A DNA stretch of 64,000 nt. Source: Siphonodentalium dalli. Lineage: Eukaryota; Mollusca; Scaphopoda; Gadilida; Siphonodentaliidae. Each line of letters starts with the position of its first letter. Positions within the stretch are counted from its first letter, which is position 1. The stretch covers positions 179,028,556-179,092,555 of the forward strand of contig CP136067.1 of NCBI GenBank assembly GCA_032622095.1, written 5' to 3'. The position numbers and the translations under genes were made by a program. This document shows, piece after piece, positions 59,690-64,000 of this stretch. The notes below the pieces were generated by a model. It was given only the letters and a program-made list of their open reading frames with translations. It was not told where the DNA came from and searched no databases.

Positions 59690-61850
59690 ATTTGACGCTC
59701 TTTGTGTTATCATATCAGGAATAGACTAACAAGAACTCTCTGTATTATAATTTGCTCTGAGACACATCTGCAACCAACTTATCTATAACTTGACCAACAT
59801 CTGTGCGTCGATTTCCAGGCTATTAGTGCGGACCCCTATTGAGATAATGGCCCCCCCCCCAGAGCATCATTAATTATCTCCTGTCTTACTTTGCTCAACT
59901 ATAGTTTTCGTGTTCAAACCTGTAAACTAATGAGAACATTTTAATGAGAATTTACGCCGAAATGTCCTCGGTGTGTTTAGAGCGTATATATATGCCCCCT
60001 TGCCCGATGCCGATGCACATTAAGCGTCAATGGCTCGTTCATAATTATATCTATTTGGAAGGAGGTAAAGGTGGGTCGCTAATTACACGAGTTGCAGATA
60101 GACACAAAATTGTATACCTTGAAAACTCTTTCCAAATTAATATCAATTTGCCAGCTGCTTTCAATCGTTAAGATATAAAATAAACGCTCTTTATTGTACC
60201 AAATCAGGAATAGATCCCCCAATCATCCAGCTGCAAACTTATTATATTGTTATGACATTGATTGTTATTAATGTAGGGCCACGCTCTGTATTTTTTTCCA
60301 TGCAGCTCTGAAGAAAAATCGGCTCAAACTAATCGGTGACTTGAGAAGTCTTTCTGTGAGTCCGTTAGTCCAAGTTTCCTTCGATGTAAACCAGCTCGTG
60401 AAATCGGTTGGAATAATGTTGGTTTTACATCGAAGTCTCGTGTATATATATATCTTTCTATATCAGACTTTACGCCCAGATCCATTGGTTGGATTTTTTG
60501 TCACTTTAATCGAGTTGTAGACCCACCGCAACGAGTTGTTGCGGTATACTGGAATCAGCTTGTCCGTCCGTCTATCCTGTCCGTCCGTATGTCTAGCCGT
60601 CCTAGCTTTTATTCCTACATTTTTTGTCAGTGTTTTTTAATCTTTGCACAAATATTTAGTACCATGATGGAAACCTGCGATTACGAGGTCTGTCCGACTT
60701 GTTTTTTTGTAGTTATTCCCCTTTTTCGACTTAGAAAATGTTCAATACAAGGGTATACTATTGTCCGAGCTTTTATCCTACAAATTTGATCAATTGTTTT
60801 GAAACTTTGCAATGATTGTTAGTACCATGGGAATCTGTGCAGCTGTGGTTATGAGGCCTGTCCGACTATTTTTTGTGTATTTGGAGTTATCCCCTTTTTT
60901 CGACAGAAAATTTCAATACAAGGGTATACCTTTGTCCGAGCTTTTATTCCTACATTTTCTGGTGAATTGTTTCAAATCTTGGCACATATATATTTAGTAC
61001 CGTGGGAACCTGCGCACCTGCGATGGTGGATTATGAGGTCTGTCCGACTTTTTTGTGGAGTTATCCGCCTTATTCGACAGAAAATGTTCTACATGGGTAT
61101 ACCTTTGTCGGAGCTTATATTCCTACATATTTTTTTTTTCTATTTTTTTTTAAACTTGGCACAGACATTTAGTACCATGGGAACCTGTGCACCTGCGATT
61201 ATGAGGTCTGTTCGACTTTTTTGTGGAGTTATCCCCTTTTTCGACTTTAGAAAATTTTCAAAACGGCGGTATACCTTAGTCCCACCTGTGACAGGCCAAT
61301 CTCTAGTTAATATTGGTGGTTAAATACACAAAATGCCGACAATCTTAGTATACTCTAAAATGTCTTGCAAAAAGTAGTTTCAATTTTCCAGCTGTTTTCA
61401 ATCGTTGACATATAACATACACACTCTTTATTTTTGACTATATCATTAATAGATATACTCTTGATTGTTTCATATATTCTGAAGAAAATCGGCACCGAAC
61501 TTGGCTATGACTTTCTGAAACATATGAAGTCCGTATACAATTCAATGATCAAGATCCGATGATGTTATACATCGATTTCCATATAAGTGGGGACCCCTAT
61601 TGAGATAATGGAGCACCGTTAAAGATGTCCTATCTGACCTGACTACACTACTGTTTTCGTTTTCGACGCCGAATACGAATGATCACATTTTAATTTTAGA
61701 TATTTACGACGCCAGATATCGACATTTGTGACTCTTCGATGCTGAAAATAATAAGAAATGTCCGTGATATGTTTAGGGCGTATATGCCATCCGTTACCAA
61801 ATATCTGCACACATTAAACGGGAACGGCTCGGCTGAAACTCCAAATTATG
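59690..61850. repeat. Complex degenerate repeat region with AACGCTCTTT boxes
   Basis: Blocks recur in the same order: CAGCTG(C/T)TTTCAATCGTT, AACGCTCTTTATT, CATATCAGGAATAG, GAAGAAAATCGGC, then GGACCCCTATTGAGATAATG and a TTTAG.GCGTATAT block (about 59690-60050, 60140-60380, 61385-61850). A 170-bp tandem array is embedded at 60600-61275. Confidence 0.6.
60600..61275. repeat. 170-bp tandem array, four copies
   Basis: Units start near 60601, 60770, 60941 and 61113. Each has CTTTTATTCCTACA, TTTAGTACCATGGGAACCTG, GAGGTCTGTCCGACTTTTTT, GTTATCCCC and GGGTATACCTTTGTC. GTCCGTCCGT repeats precede the array. Overlapping ORFs are repeat translations. Confidence 0.9.
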
Positions 61851-62242
61851 TATCGACGAGTAATAGACGTTGGCAACATGGACATCAGAAGGTTGTATGG
61901 TGCCGAAATGAACCTCACATGTTCTACACTTGACACACAAGCTACATTTGATTATCCAAGCCAATGTTTATCAGTGTAATGACATGTTACGCAATACATT
62001 TTTCTCTTTATTATTATTATACTACGAACGTCACCATTATGTATGTCCTTAATATTGACAGACACCAAACGGATACAGAAGTTGGCAATTTTATTTTCGT
62101 TTCGTTCGTCCACTGCCGATCCGTAATTTAACAATCTCAGACAGTTGCTAACTGGAAGTCACGTGTCAATTTCACAAAAAAACGTATGGACAGTTTAGTT
62201 TCTCTGAATAATGCAGAAAGAATTTTAAATGACAAACACCTT
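61851..62242. other. No recognisable feature
   Basis: Spacer before M2 copy F. Confidence 0.4.
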
Positions 62243-62685
62243 TAAAGGTACTCAATCCGATTCGACGGTCCCCATAACATCAGAATCCAACAACAACAAC
62301 ATTTTTTTAAATGCCGCTTCAGTTATCAGAATCGATAATTGCCCAAAATTAATGCTAACCACAGTCAACTATTGTATAAAATTGCCCAAAACCTGTTATT
62401 TATGAACGTTTTGTTAAAAACAATTTTGCCTGTTGTCAAATATCTGACACGAAAAACCACTGAATTTTAGAGTTATCGATCTTCATCCGCTATCTGGTCA
62501 GATAAGTTCTTCTCGTCGAACAGTTTACTGGGCCATCTCAAATTAAAATAATATATTTCAAACATCGATATCTGATCACTCTGAGCTTTGATGGGTGGGT
62601 TTCTCGACTCGAATAAAATATTGTTTACCCCCGAAGCCAAAGAAATAGCAATTTGCGAGCGTTAATTCGGATTGAGTACCTTTAA
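62243..62685 (+). mobile_element. TIR element M2, copy F
   Basis: Full copy with TTAAAGGTACTCAATCCGA and its inverse; nearly the same as copy C at 40900. AAAC flanks and TTAA at both edges. Confidence 0.9.
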
Positions 62686-63495
62686 TTAAAACAAATGTAA
62701 AGTTTGCCTTTTCTACTTTTACGTGATGGCAGTGGTCAAACCGTAGCGAGTAGAAATTGTGGCGTGAAACCTATACAACGCCTCGCACAATACAATGTGT
62801 TATGGCGGGTTAATTTTAAAGACCCACTTAATTTTAGAATGCCCAGATAACATTATACATAACATATTCCATATTATATACATTTGGAAGAGGAACCAAA
62901 CAAATATATATATTCCACCATAATATGGAACAGTTGCGGCCTTGGAGTGTCCACCAAGTGATATAGATTCTCAGATTCGTTCCAAGAACCTCCCCCCCCC
63001 CCCCGTTGTCAACCCAGAACGTATCAGAATTCCAACTAGGAGATAGAGTTATTCCCCTTCCATTGAGAAAAATAACAATAGTCTTTAAAGTACAGTCCGG
63101 ATCAAAATTAAGCACAGAACACACCTCGATCCCTCACAAAACAACACGTTCCCAGTTTATTCGACCGGATCAATTAATAATACATTGTTTTGGAGCTTCC
63201 TCTTTCAAATGGTATATAATATGGAATATGTTTCATATAATGTGATCTGGTGATTCCAAAATGCAAAAGCTCAGGTAATACACACGAGAGAGCTTTGTGT
63301 CCCTATTGCCAGTTTATGGGATACGTTTCTGGGGAGATATGGAACTGGTGTGGTTATTAAATATTGTTTAGCACATCCAAGCTTCAGCATTAACCAGTCT
63401 CGTGCAAACTAGACCAAGGTTTCATTACAGTCAACATTTGGGTGTTGAAAGAACTGAACCCGCCTTAATAGGCTTTTTGACATGTTGTATTTTGC
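62686..63495. other. No gene recognised; 13-C run
   Basis: Poly(C) at 62992-63004. ORFs on both strands are short and overlap. Confidence 0.4.
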
Positions 63496-63889
63496 GAGGC
63501 GATGTTAAAGGGGTATTGTAATCAAATGTTTTTGTTGGTCTCTATAGTCTTTGCTTTGTAGAATAAGGTATATAGATTTCCATTGTTTCAAAGTTTGTTA
63601 AGAACGAAGTAATGATACGATTGGCAAATTAGCCGGGGTGCGAAAATAGAACTTTCTTCGTCCTGTAATTGTTGTACAGTTTTCAAGCAAATATATCAAA
63701 TAAATGGTATATTATATGCATACAAGTTCCAGATACTCGTTTAAGTTATTGATAGTCACCAGTCGGTGAGTGGCTTGTGTTTACGCCCCGTATCAATATA
63801 TTTGTTTACACGATCATGTGTGCCACGTGTTGCCCAATCCACTTTCTGTCAATTTGTTTGATCACGTCTTGTACAGCGAAATTCACAAT
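63496..63889 (+). repeat. Dispersed repeat R2, copy 2
   Basis: See copy 1 at 51888-52290. Its right edge touches an M2 element. Confidence 0.7.
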
Positions 63890-63960
63890 TTAAAGGTACA
63901 CAATCCAATCCAATGGTCCCCATATCATCAGATTCAAACAACAACAACAACAACATTTCG
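63890..63960 (+). mobile_element. TIR element M2, partial copy G
   Basis: Left end TTAAAGGTACACAATCCAAT, then GGTCCCCATATCATCAGATT with an expanded CAA run. Similarity ends near 63960, before the window edge. Confidence 0.7.
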
Positions 63961-64000
63961 TCGCTCGAGAATCACAATGTACCAACTCCCTTTTTATGTT

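Noticed and set aside
60589-61323. Overlapping ORFs with repeated RLF and PLSEL motifs
   Set aside because: They follow the period of the 170-bp tandem array.
1-64000. tRNA or rRNA genes
   Set aside because: No stretch showed a convincing cloverleaf with A and B boxes or rRNA core sequence on reading; a covariance-model scan would be needed to exclude them fully.

Overview
The window looks like nuclear DNA of an invertebrate animal, most likely a marine lophotrochozoan such as a mollusc. That is an inference. It rests on AT-rich sequence, spliceosomal-type gene structure, several families of APE-type non-LTR retrotransposons (LINEs), very many small terminal-inverted-repeat (TIR) elements, and a nicotinic-type Cys-loop receptor of the kind that is greatly expanded in molluscs. 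There is no bacterial gene organisation. Most of the window is mobile and repetitive DNA. Only two host genes can be supported.

Region 1 (1-4151): a LINE fragment, a short minisatellite and one intact ~526-bp TIR element (family M1, TTAAAG...CGGGCG termini). Region 2 (4152-21388): a three-layer nest. A second M1 copy is split by a 5'-truncated LINE, and that LINE is split inside its reverse-transcriptase ORF by a 14.4-kb, almost perfectly palindromic element (4659-19036). The palindrome has ~7.17-kb arms, a 29-bp spacer and a 6-bp target-site duplication. Removing each layer plus one copy of its duplication restores the layer below, which proves the order of insertion. The palindromic element is the most unusual object here.

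Region 3 (21389-33870): TIR elements (one carrying two near-identical hairpins), two more LINEs with broken RT ORFs, a third RT fragment, a possible solo LTR and a 38-bp tandem repeat. Region 4 (34043-39300, minus strand): a single-exon nicotinic-type Cys-loop receptor with a TATA box. Its coding sequence is interrupted by two different DNA transposons at two places, both with clean target duplications and both in-frame if removed. Region 5 (40022-47340): a ~105-bp satellite and several copies of a second TIR family (family M2, TTAAAGGTACTCAATCC termini). Region 6 (47727-49316, minus): a probable two-exon gene for a secreted cysteine-rich protein with a PAN/apple-like first exon. Region 7 (49650-64000): tandem repeats, hairpin elements, C-rich repeats with long poly(C) tracts, an L1/Tx1-like LINE fragment, a GAT microsatellite, a 170-bp tandem array and further M2 copies.

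The host genes do not form a pathway. What ties the window together is repeated nesting of transposons, which can be dated relative to one another because the interrupted ORFs and repeats can be matched across each insertion.
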